5,665 bases of DNA from assembly GCA_947003675.1 (NCBI GenBank), contig CAMQPJ010000095.1, positions 1 through 5,665 of the forward strand. Reading direction: 5' to 3'. The first letter of the stretch is position 1, and every line of letters starts with the position of its first letter. The stretch is from an uncultured Collinsella sp. (GTDB lineage Bacteria; Actinomycetota; Coriobacteriia; Coriobacteriales; Coriobacteriaceae). Below, in pieces: positions 1-5,149 of the stretch. The notes under the pieces are model-generated. The model did no database searches, had not been told where the DNA came from, and was given only the letters and a program-made list of their open reading frames with translations. The position numbers and the translations under genes were made by a program.

Positions 1-125
1 GGGGGGGGGGCGTTTTTTTTTAAAACCCCCCCCCCCCTGCAGTTGGGGGTTTTTTTATGTTCTTTTATGCGGCTTCCGCCGCCAAAACATATAAATACCC
101 CCCCGCAACTTATTTTGGGGAAGAG
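1..125. other. Low-complexity contig edge, probable sequence artefact
   Basis: This stretch is a chain of homopolymers: ten G (1-10), nine T (13-21), twelve C (26-37), five G then seven T (45-56) and seven C (98-104). Short patches of ordinary-looking sequence lie between them. No plausible gene is present; the short open frames here have no ribosome binding site and give low-complexity peptides. The pattern fits low-quality read ends extended by an assembler. I would not draw biology from it, and the true upstream neighbour of the first gene is unknown. Confidence 0.75.
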
Positions 126-140
126 GATACAAGCCGGGCA

Positions 141-146
141 TACAAT
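141..146 (+). promoter_or_regulatory. Candidate -10 box for the GH13 gene
   Basis: TACAAT matches the sigma-70-type -10 consensus at five of six positions and lies 35 bp before the start codon of the GH13 gene. No good -35 box is seen at 16-18 bp spacing. That position (about 117-124) falls at the edge of the corrupted low-complexity sequence, so a real -35 may have been lost. No operator-like palindrome is visible between here and the gene. Confidence 0.3.
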
Positions 147-181
147 GGATGTCGTTGTGTTGAGCTTACCGGGAGGTTGCT

Positions 182-1558
182 ATGTGGGCATACGAGACGA
201 CGTTCTATCAGATCTATCCGCTGGGCTTTTGTGGAGCCCCGCGCGAGAATGCCGCGCCCGTTGCCGAGGATGAGCTTACCCAGGCCGCCAACGTTGCTCC
301 TAACCCCGATGCGCCCATCATGAAGATGGCCCAGTGGGCCGACTACCTGCAGGAACTCGGCGTTGGCGCCGTGCTCATCAACCCGCCGCTCGAGTCCGAT
401 AGCCATGGCTACGACACGCGCAGTCTGCGCCATATCGACCGCCGCCTGGGTAGGGATGCCGACTTTGCCGCCGTGTGCGACACACTGCATGCCCACGGCA
501 TCCGCGTGGTACTCGACGCCGTCTTCAACCACGTCGGTCGCGGCTTTTGGGCCTTCCGCGATGTGCAGGAGCGCAAGTGGGACTCGCCCTACAAGGACTG
601 GTTCCACATTAGCTTTGATGGCGACTCCTGCTACGGCGACGGCTTTTGGTACGAGGGTTGGGAAGGCCATTTTGAGCTCGTGAAGCTCAACTTGCAAAAC
701 CCCGCCGTGGTCGATTACCTGCTTGAGTCCGTGCGCCGCTGGGCCGATGTCTTTGGCGTCGACGGTCTGCGCCTGGACGTTGCCTACATGCTCGACCGCG
801 ATTTCATGCGTCGTCTGCATAACTTTGCCCGTGAGCTTAGGCCCGACTTTGTGCTGATTGGCGAGACGCTCCACGGTGACTACAACCAGATCGTCAACGA
901 CGAGATGCTCGACTCCTGCACCAACTACGAGTGCTACAAGGGCCTGTACTCCAGCTTTAACTCGGTCAACATGTTCGAGATTGCCCACTCGCTGCATCGC
1001 CAGTTTGGCGGTGACCCGTGGTGCATTTATCGCGGCAAGCATCTGCTGTCGTTTGTCGACAACCACGACGTGCCGCGTCTGGCGAGCATCCTGACGGACA
1101 AGTCCTGCCTGCGCCCCGCCTACGGCATGCTCTTTGGTATGCCGGGCATTCCGTGCGTCTACTACGGCAGCGAGTGGGGAATTGCTGGCGAAAAGGGCGG
1201 CCCCGATGGCGATTGGGCACTACGTCCTGCGCTTGACACCCCGGCACCTAACGAGCTGACGGCATTTGTCACGCAGCTCGCGCACCTGCGCTCGGCCGAT
1301 GACGCGGCGGCCCGTGCCCTCAACTACGGTGCCTATCGCAACGTGGTGATCCAGAACAAGCAGCTGCTGTTCGAGCGCGCCTGCGACGATGCGACGGTGC
1401 TCGTGGCGGTCAATGCCGTGAACGAGCCCTACACCTTTGGAGCCGGCGAACTCAGCGGCTCCTTCGTCGACCTGCTTGCCGACGATGCGCCCACGGTCGA
1501 GCTGTCGGGCTCCCTTGAACTTGCGCCCTATGAGGTGCGCTATCTGCTGAGGGCCTAA
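182..1558 (+). CDS. GH13 alpha-amylase family glycoside hydrolase
   Basis: A 458-aa retaining alpha-glycosidase of family GH13, expected to cut alpha-1,4-linked glucans or maltodextrins. All four classic GH13 regions are visible: DAVFNH (residues 112-117), GLRLD with nucleophile Asp199, GETLH with acid/base Glu228, and FVDNHD with the transition-state-stabilising Asp296. The catalytic barrel spans roughly residues 1-370, and a short C-terminal beta domain follows. There is no signal peptide or membrane segment, so the enzyme should be cytoplasmic and act on imported oligosaccharides. It lacks the extra N-terminal domain typical of cyclomaltodextrinases and neopullulanases. The ATG follows GGGAGG (171-176) at 5-bp spacing, and the protein begins right at the barrel motif (WAYETTFYQIYPLGF), so the start is secure. 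Exact substrate and GH13 subfamily are not determined. The next gene starts 3 bp downstream, suggesting co-transcription. Confidence 0.93.
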   Translation: MWAYETTFYQIYPLGFCGAPRENAAPVAEDELTQAANVAPNPDAPIMKMAQWADYLQELGVGAVLINPPLESDSHGYDTRSLRHIDRRLGRDADFAAVCDTLHAHGIRVVLDAVFNHVGRGFWAFRDVQERKWDSPYKDWFHISFDGDSCYGDGFWYEGWEGHFELVKLNLQNPAVVDYLLESVRRWADVFGVDGLRLDVAYMLDRDFMRRLHNFARELRPDFVLIGETLHGDYNQIVNDEMLDSCTNYECYKGLYSSFNSVNMFEIAHSLHRQFGGDPWCIYRGKHLLSFVDNHDVPRLASILTDKSCLRPAYGMLFGMPGIPCVYYGSEWGIAGEKGGPDGDWALRPALDTPAPNELTAFVTQLAHLRSADDAAARALNYGAYRNVVIQNKQLLFERACDDATVLVAVNAVNEPYTFGAGELSGSFVDLLADDAPTVELSGSLELAPYEVRYLLRA

Positions 1559-1561
1559 TTC

Positions 1562-2125
1562 ATGACTGCGCCGGACGAGGGCTATCAGCATATTGAGCAT
1601 GGGTTTGAGCCCGTGTTTGACGAGCGCTCGCGCGTTTTGGTGCTGGGGTCGTTTCCCTCGGTGCTCTCGCGTGCCAATGCCTTCTACTATGGCAATCCGC
1701 AGAACCGCTTTTGGCGCGTGATGGCCGCGTGCCTTGGTGCGCCCGTGCCGCCCAACGAGGGAGACTCTTTGGCGAGCGGCGAGCCCGCGACGCTCGACGC
1801 CTCGATTGCCACCAAGCGGGCTATGCTTCTGAACGGTGGCGTGGCCCTGTGGGACGTGATCGAGAGCTGCGACATTAAGGGTTCGAGTGATGCCAGCATC
1901 AAAAACGTCGTTCCGGCGCATGCCGAGCGTATTACCGGTGCAGCTCCTATCGAGGTCGTTGTCTGTAACGGTGGCACGGCAGGCCGGCTCTACAAGCGCT
2001 ATCTACAAGAACGCACCGGGCTGCGCGCCGTCGTCCTGCCCTCGACAAGTCCCGCCAACGCCGCCTGGCGCCTGGAGCGTCTTGTTGAGCGCTGGCGCGA
2101 GGCCGTTGACTGGGGCACTCTGTAA
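1562..2125 (+). CDS. DNA-deoxyinosine (hypoxanthine) glycosylase, UDG superfamily
   Basis: A 187-aa protein resembling the DNA-deoxyinosine glycosylase group (family 6) of the uracil-DNA glycosylase superfamily. These enzymes remove hypoxanthine, the product of adenine deamination, from DNA to begin base excision repair. Visible signatures are GSFPS (29-33), FYYGNPQNRFW (41-51), GVALWDVI (93-100), SIKNVVP (112-118), CNGGTAG (135-141) and LPSTSPANA (159-167, the usual C-terminal DNA-contacting loop). The first motif lacks the GQDPY of classical uracil-DNA glycosylases, as expected for this family; the catalytic Asn there is probably Asn45 or Asn48, which I cannot settle by eye. Length is normal and the protein looks complete and cytoplasmic. 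The ATG lies 3 bp after the GH13 stop. Its ribosome binding site, GAGG (1549-1552), sits inside the end of that gene, so translation may be coupled. Family call is strong; substrate range is inferred. Confidence 0.9.
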   Translation: MTAPDEGYQHIEHGFEPVFDERSRVLVLGSFPSVLSRANAFYYGNPQNRFWRVMAACLGAPVPPNEGDSLASGEPATLDASIATKRAMLLNGGVALWDVIESCDIKGSSDASIKNVVPAHAERITGAAPIEVVVCNGGTAGRLYKRYLQERTGLRAVVLPSTSPANAAWRLERLVERWREAVDWGTL

Positions 2126-2126
2126 T

Positions 2127-2789
2127 TTAGATATCTGATTGGGCGCGGCTGCCGAGGTATTTCATGATGGCATGCCAGATCGGTGCGGGCAGCGCGGGCT
2201 TGGCGCGCACCATGCCGTCGGCATCGACGCTTTCGGCATTGCCACCGCCAAGCAGCTGCGCATGCTCTATGGAGCAGCCCATGCGCACAGCGCCCACAAG
2301 CTTGTCCATGGCTTCCGAAAACGGTCGACGCAAGAGGCCCATGCGTGGGGAGCGGCGAAGCGCCGCTATGCCGCTGCCGGTGCAGACGATGACGCCTCCA
2401 CACCACGACAGTCCTCGACGCTCGCACGCTTCGTGCAGATGGCCAACGACCGCGTGCGCCTGCTCGGAACTCCTACAGTCGGCTTGAACAACCACATAGA
2501 CGCGTGTTCCTGCGCCTTCAACACATTCGAGCGCCCGTTCAACGACGGTCATCGCCTCGTCATCGAGCACATCTTCAACAGCGAATACAATGCCGTCCAC
2601 AACGCTGCCGGCATCATCCGCCTTCAAATCAACCGGGCGGGGGAGCGCGGTGCCAGAAAGCTGAGCATAGGCAGCGATGGCATCCTGCAGGTCCCAGAGC
2701 AAAAACTCAAGATCGGCGCTATTGGGAATGCTGATATACGCAATGGTTTGCAACGTTTTTGGTACATCGCCGCGTGCGGTCGTCTCCAT
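2127..2789 (-). CDS. Hypothetical protein, weakly flavodoxin/NADPH-FMN-reductase-like
   Basis: A 220-aa protein that I do not recognise confidently. The start is well supported: on the minus strand the ATG follows AAAGGAGGTG, a near-perfect ribosome binding site. Residues 94-101 (GTRVYVVV) read as a beta strand. The stretch 107-140 (helix, then GLSWCGGVIVCTGSG) and a late PAPIWHAIMK (201-210) recall the second half of flavodoxin-like NAD(P)H-dependent oxidoreductases. However, the usual N-terminal phosphate-binding loop (GSPR.N type) is absent; the N-terminus reads TIAYISIPNSADLEF. If it belongs to that fold it may have lost FMN binding. No signal peptide or membrane helix is seen. It is convergent with the glycosylase gene (one base between stops) and divergent from the aminotransferase. 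A longer plus-strand frame over the same DNA starts at TTG without a ribosome binding site and is taken as a shadow. Confidence 0.75.
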   Translation of the reverse strand: METTARGDVPKTLQTIAYISIPNSADLEFLLWDLQDAIAAYAQLSGTALPRPVDLKADDAGSVVDGIVFAVEDVLDDEAMTVVERALECVEGAGTRVYVVVQADCRSSEQAHAVVGHLHEACERRGLSWCGGVIVCTGSGIAALRRSPRMGLLRRPFSEAMDKLVGAVRMGCSIEHAQLLGGGNAESVDADGMVRAKPALPAPIWHAIMKYLGSRAQSDI

Positions 2790-2882
2790 GCCACCTCCTT
2801 TCCGGTTGGTTTCCGTTTAGGTTACACCGTCTGGTGGCGCTCCGCCGCGCTATCCTAGTGCAACCCTTACGAAAGGAACGCC
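2790..2882. promoter_or_regulatory. Divergent intergenic region
   Basis: This 93-bp gap separates the minus-strand hypothetical gene from the plus-strand aminotransferase and should hold promoters for both. It carries a strong ribosome binding site for each side: CACCTCCTTT at 2792-2801 (read as AAAGGAGGTG on the minus strand) and AAAGGA at 2872-2877. TATCCT (2851-2856) is a possible plus-strand -10 box (four of six), but no convincing -35 lies at proper spacing. No clear minus-strand promoter or operator palindrome was found. Confidence 0.4.
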
Positions 2883-4019
2883 ATGCGTCTGCCCATGAAT
2901 ACCTCGCTTGCCACGCTCAAGCCCTCCGGCATCCGTCGGATCAATGCGCTCGCCGCCCAGCACCCGGGGTGCATCGCGCTTGCGCTTGGCGAGCCCGATT
3001 TTCCCACGCCCGATGTGGTTAGCGCCGAGGTGACGGCCTCGCTCGACCGCGGCGACACGCACTATCCGCCCAACAACGGCCGTCCCGCCCTGCGCGAGGC
3101 ACTGTCCAAATATATGGGTGACGCGGGCCTGGCATTTTCCGCCGATGAGGTCATCCTGACCGATGGTGCGACCGAGGCCCTGTCGGCTACGTTTATGGCC
3201 ATGCTCAACCCCGGCGACGAGGTCATCATCCCCACGCCGGCCTTTGGCCTGTACGAGAGCATCGTCGTGGCCAACCACGCCCAGGCGGTCTTTTTGGATA
3301 CGGAGCCTGCGCAATTCCAGATTGACGAGGACGCACTACGTGCTTGCGTGACGCCGGCGACCAAGGCCATCGTCATCTGCACGCCCAACAATCCTACGGG
3401 CTGCATCCTCAACGCAGCATCGCTCGACGCCGTGGCGCGCGTGGCGGAGCAGGCGGGCATCTACGTAGTCTGCGACGACGTATACAACCGCCTCGTCTAT
3501 GTGGACGGCTACGAGCGCTTCGCCCAGCGCCACCCGGAGCTACGCGAGCAGACGGTGGTCATCGAGAGCTTCTCCAAGCCCTGGGCCATGACCGGCTGGC
3601 GCCTGGGCTGGCTCGCAGCGGCAGCCCCCGTCATCGCCGAGATCGCAAAGGCTCATCAATACCTAGTATCGAGCGCCGTCTCCTTCGAAATGGACGCTGC
3701 CGCCCGAGCCCTCACCGTCGACCCCACCCCCATGCTCGAAGTCTACCGAGCCCGCCGCAAACGCGTGCTCGCAGCCTTAAACGCCATGGGCCTCGAAGTA
3801 GTAGAGCCCGCAGGAGCCTTCTACGCCTTCCCCAGCATCAAGCAATTCGGCCTAACAAGCGAAGCCTTCTGCATCAAAGCCATCAAAGAGGCAAACGTAG
3901 CCCTAGTCCCGGGCGACTGCTTCGGAACCGAAGGCCACATCCGCCTAAGCTACTGCGTCTCCGACCAAAATCTGGACGAAGGCCTAAATCGCCTGTCCAC
4001 CTTCATTTCAACCTTATAG
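2883..4019 (+). CDS. PLP-dependent class I/II aminotransferase
   Basis: A 378-aa fold-type I aminotransferase that moves an amino group between an amino acid and a 2-oxoacid. Diagnostic residues are all in place: the Schiff-base Lys232 in SFSKPWAMTGWRLGW (229-243), Asn170 in NNPTG (169-173), the DDVY group with Asp198 and Tyr201 that holds the PLP ring, phosphate-binding Arg240, and substrate-carboxylate Arg354 in GHIRLSY. The N-terminal GEPDFPTPDVV (36-46) and HYPPNNG (60-66) are typical of aspartate/aromatic-type enzymes, but donor specificity cannot be read by eye. It looks cytoplasmic, full length and intact. ATG 2883 follows AAAGGA with 5-bp spacing; Met5 is a less likely alternative start. 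Codon use changes sharply near codon 257: all 15 earlier Glu codons are GAG, whereas 6 of 8 later ones are GAA, with CTA/TTA Leu codons also increasing. No intrinsic terminator follows directly; the large palindrome begins about 50 bp later. Confidence 0.92.
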   Translation: MRLPMNTSLATLKPSGIRRINALAAQHPGCIALALGEPDFPTPDVVSAEVTASLDRGDTHYPPNNGRPALREALSKYMGDAGLAFSADEVILTDGATEALSATFMAMLNPGDEVIIPTPAFGLYESIVVANHAQAVFLDTEPAQFQIDEDALRACVTPATKAIVICTPNNPTGCILNAASLDAVARVAEQAGIYVVCDDVYNRLVYVDGYERFAQRHPELREQTVVIESFSKPWAMTGWRLGWLAAAAPVIAEIAKAHQYLVSSAVSFEMDAAARALTVDPTPMLEVYRARRKRVLAALNAMGLEVVEPAGAFYAFPSIKQFGLTSEAFCIKAIKEANVALVPGDCFGTEGHIRLSYCVSDQNLDEGLNRLSTFISTL

Positions 4020-4071
4020 CCCAACGGGACGCAACACATCAGCCCACCGACACAAGGGTTATGCGTGGGGC

Positions 4072-4291
4072 GCGTCGCTCAACGGAAAACCGGGCTGCCC
4101 CATAGTTGACGCAGGCCGCGCCGCCGAAGGCCAGGCGCAAGGTTTTCGTAGATTCCGCACGAGCCGAAGAGCACTTAATGTGCTCTTCGTGCGAGCCAGG
4201 ACTTGACCGAGCGAAAACCTTGCGCCTGGCCTTCGGCGGCGCGTGCCGGATGGTGGAATTGTGTGCAGCCCGGTTTTCCGTTGACCGACGC
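4072..4291. repeat. Large nested inverted repeat (about 220 bp), MITE-like or REP-like
   Basis: The outer arms 4072-4098 and 4265-4291 are inverted copies with 26 of 27 positions matching (C4078 faces C4285). Inner arms 4117-4148 and 4212-4243 are perfect 32-bp inverted copies. At the centre is a 10-bp hairpin. Linkers of 18 and 21 bp between outer and inner arms match poorly. The short open frames crossing it lack ribosome binding sites and simply mirror one another across the palindrome, so I treat it as non-coding. There is no transposase. GGGG occurs just outside both ends (4067-4070 and 4293-4296), a weak, low-information candidate for a target duplication. The shape fits a non-autonomous palindromic element, but copy number elsewhere cannot be seen here. 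The right arm contains the -35 box of the rplJL promoter. Confidence 0.9.
4165..4189. repeat. Central hairpin of the large palindrome
   Basis: CGAAGAGCAC (4165-4174) pairs perfectly with GTGCTCTTCG (4180-4189) around the five-base loop TTAAT. With a five-base bulge on the left, CGCA (4156-4159) and TGCG (4190-4193) could extend the stem. There is no T-tract afterwards, so this is not a classic intrinsic terminator. It would cap the long hairpin if read-through RNA from the aminotransferase folds. Confidence 0.85.
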
Positions 4292-4309
4292 CGGGGTCCC
4301 CGCCATAAT
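4281..4309 (+). promoter_or_regulatory. Promoter of the rplJ-rplL operon
   Basis: TTGACC (4281-4286) and CATAAT (4304-4309) each match the sigma-70-type consensus at five of six positions and are exactly 17 bp apart. Transcription should start near 4316, just before the L10 leader, giving a 5' untranslated region of roughly 210 bases. The -35 hexamer lies inside the right outer arm of the large inverted repeat, while the spacer (with a GGGGTCCCC mini-palindrome, 4293-4301) and -10 lie outside the well-matched arm. This is the best promoter in the window. Confidence 0.78.
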
Positions 4310-4324
4310 ACTTTCGGTTCACGC

Positions 4325-4415
4325 ACGAATCCGCTGCCAGAGACAGCCGGTGCAAACGGGCATCGCCCGCGAGCTTAATGGGATATCCCGCCAGCCGAGG
4401 TGGTCGAGTTGATAT
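4325..4415 (+). promoter_or_regulatory. Ribosomal protein L10 leader (rplJL autoregulatory RNA)
   Basis: The segment carries the hallmark core of bacterial L10 leaders: GCTGCCAGAGACAGCCGGTG (4333-4352), followed by a small GC-rich hairpin (CGGGC 4357-4361 with GCCCG 4365-4369). It then has CTTAATGGGATATCCCGCC and the conserved CCGAGGT (4395-4401). In known cases (E. coli, B. subtilis) this RNA is the binding site through which free L10, or the L10-L12 complex, represses its own operon. Position between the promoter and rplJ fits exactly. Immediately downstream is an intrinsic terminator, so control is probably by transcription attenuation as in B. subtilis. The exact ends are approximate. Confidence 0.87.
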
Positions 4416-4423
4416 GTCTTCTC

Positions 4424-4460
4424 GCCCCCGTCGCTCATGCAGCGCGGGGGCTTTCTTTTT
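4424..4460 (+). terminator. Intrinsic terminator (attenuator) in the rplJL leader
   Basis: GCCCCCG (4424-4430) pairs with CGGGGGC (4445-4451). The stem extends by CGC (4432-4434) with GCG (4442-4444) across one bulged T, and TTTCTTTTT follows (4452-4460). It lies 65 bp before the rplJ start and after the L10 leader, so it must be conditional. A possible competing helix is GGTCGAG (4402-4408) with CTCGCCC (4421-4427), which has one mismatch and would occupy part of the terminator's 5' arm. That antiterminator role is inferred. Confidence 0.85.
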
Positions 4461-4473
4461 GGACATGCCCCCG
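4445..4473 (+). other. Alternative pairing of the terminator 3' arm
   Basis: GCCCCCG occurs twice, at 4424-4430 and 4467-4473, inside an 11-base direct repeat with one difference (GCCCCCGTCGC and GCCCCCGTCAC). Both copies are perfectly complementary to CGGGGGC (4445-4451), so in read-through RNA the 3' arm could leave the terminator stem and pair downstream. A separate helix, GGACATG (4461-4467) with CACGTCC (4475-4481), has one mismatch and would compete. The pairing is visible; any function is inference. Confidence 0.45.
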
Positions 4474-4525
4474 TCACGTCCTTGTGGCGGACCGTGCCCG
4501 GAAAGAATTCGAGGAGGTGTAATTC

Positions 4526-5047
4526 ATGCCCCAGCAGTACAAAATCGACAAGGTTGCAGAGATCGAGTCTCGTATCGCCGAGAACGCCGGTCTGTTCGTC
4601 GTCAACTACAACGGTCTGACGGTTAAGCAGGCTCAGGAGCTGCGTCATCAGCTTCGCGAGTGCGGCGCCGAGATGAAGGTCTACAAGAACAACCTGGTCA
4701 AGATCGCTCTCAAGAACCAGGAGCAGCCCGAGCTCGACGAGATCCTCGCCGGCCCCGTCGCTTATGTGTTCTACGAGTCCGAGCCGGTCGAGGCCGCTAA
4801 GGCCCTTAAGGACTTCTCCGCTAAGTCCAAGGGCGTCCTTGAGATCAAGGGCGGTATCTCCGACGGCAAGGCCGTTTCCGCTGATGATGTTAAGGCTATC
4901 GCCGAGCTGCCCACCAAGGATCAGCTTCTCGGCCAGATCGCCGGTCTCATCTCCGGTTTCGCTCGCGACATCGCTGTCTGCGTCAACGGCGTTTCCTCTG
5001 GTCTCGCTCGTTCGATCCAGCAGGTCTCCGAGCAGAAGGCAGCCTAG
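4526..5047 (+). CDS. rplJ: 50S ribosomal protein L10
   Basis: A 173-aa L10 protein, the base of the ribosomal stalk. Its N-terminal globular domain binds 23S rRNA and its C-terminal helix carries dimers of L7/L12, which recruit translation GTPases. Visible family features are the N-terminal helix then GLFVVNYNGLTV (22-33), the KVYKNNLVKIAL segment (51-62), AGPVAYVFY (75-83), and the conserved LPTKDQLLGQIAGLI (128-142). The C-terminal helix (about 143-170) is the L12-docking part. Length is normal for the family. The start is set by GAGGAGGTG (4511-4519), with 8 bp from GGAGG to ATG. It is followed by rplL after 102 bp and is preceded by its own L10 leader and attenuator, so free L10 should repress it. 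The sequence looks complete, with the GAG- and GTC-rich codons expected of a highly expressed gene in this genome. Confidence 0.97.
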   Translation: MPQQYKIDKVAEIESRIAENAGLFVVNYNGLTVKQAQELRHQLRECGAEMKVYKNNLVKIALKNQEQPELDEILAGPVAYVFYESEPVEAAKALKDFSAKSKGVLEIKGGISDGKAVSADDVKAIAELPTKDQLLGQIAGLISGFARDIAVCVNGVSSGLARSIQQVSEQKAA

Positions 5048-5149
5048 TCGCTGTTTTCACCCGCGGCGGCAACGCCGCACCCCTGGCGCATTCGCGCCGT
5101 GTTTTAACTGATCTCCGTGCATCCGCACGGAAACCGAAAGGACTTAGAA
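5048..5149 (+). promoter_or_regulatory. Structured rplJ-rplL spacer with three hairpins
   Basis: Three compact hairpins follow one another. GCGGCG (5063-5068) pairs with CGCCGC (5073-5078) around GCAA, a GNRA tetraloop. GGCGC (5085-5089) pairs with GCGCC (5094-5098) around ATTC and is followed by GTGTTTTAA, too few T for a confident terminator. TCCGTGC (5114-5120) pairs with GCACGGA (5125-5131) around ATCC, ending five bases before the rplL ribosome binding site AAAGGA (5137-5142). No separate promoter is evident. The spacer may protect or process the mRNA or tune rplL translation; that is inference. Confidence 0.65.

Noticed and set aside
43..323. Short plus-strand open frames at the left edge
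   Set aside because: They begin in homopolymer noise and overlap the GH13 start out of frame.
110..1066. 318-aa minus-strand open frame opposite the GH13 gene
   Set aside because: It is a shadow: the opposite strand encodes all four GH13 catalytic regions. The frame is a by-product of high GC and begins without a clear ribosome binding site.
1220..1921. 233-aa minus-strand open frame across the GH13/glycosylase junction
   Set aside because: It runs antisense through two well-supported genes and their junction, with no family resemblance.
2139..2858. 239-aa plus-strand open frame covering the minus-strand hypothetical gene
   Set aside because: It starts at TTG without a ribosome binding site, has no recognisable motif, and lies opposite a frame with an excellent ribosome binding site and coherent protein features.
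3344..4105. 253-aa plus-strand frame overlapping the aminotransferase 3' half
   Set aside because: Arg/Pro/His-rich translation of a shifted frame; the catalytic Lys and Arg motifs of the aminotransferase lie in the other frame.
4106..4134. TTGACG at 4106-4111 as a promoter inside the palindrome
   Set aside because: No -10-like hexamer lies 16-18 bp downstream. The same holds for TTGACC at 4203-4208.
4039..4466. Several 69-135-aa open frames on both strands over the palindrome and L10 leader
   Set aside because: They mirror one another because the DNA is an inverted repeat, lack ribosome binding sites, and run into the leader RNA and terminator. They are probably spurious.
5085..5106. Hairpin GGCGC/GCGCC followed by GTGTTTTAA as a terminator between rplJ and rplL
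   Set aside because: The stem is only 5 bp and just four T follow after a gap. Termination here would block rplL, which has no visible promoter of its own.
5117..5149. Upstream in-frame ATG that would add 11 residues to L7/L12
   Set aside because: The extension lies in a spacer hairpin, has no proper ribosome binding site and is not part of the conserved L12 N-terminus; ATG 5150 is well placed after AAAGGA.
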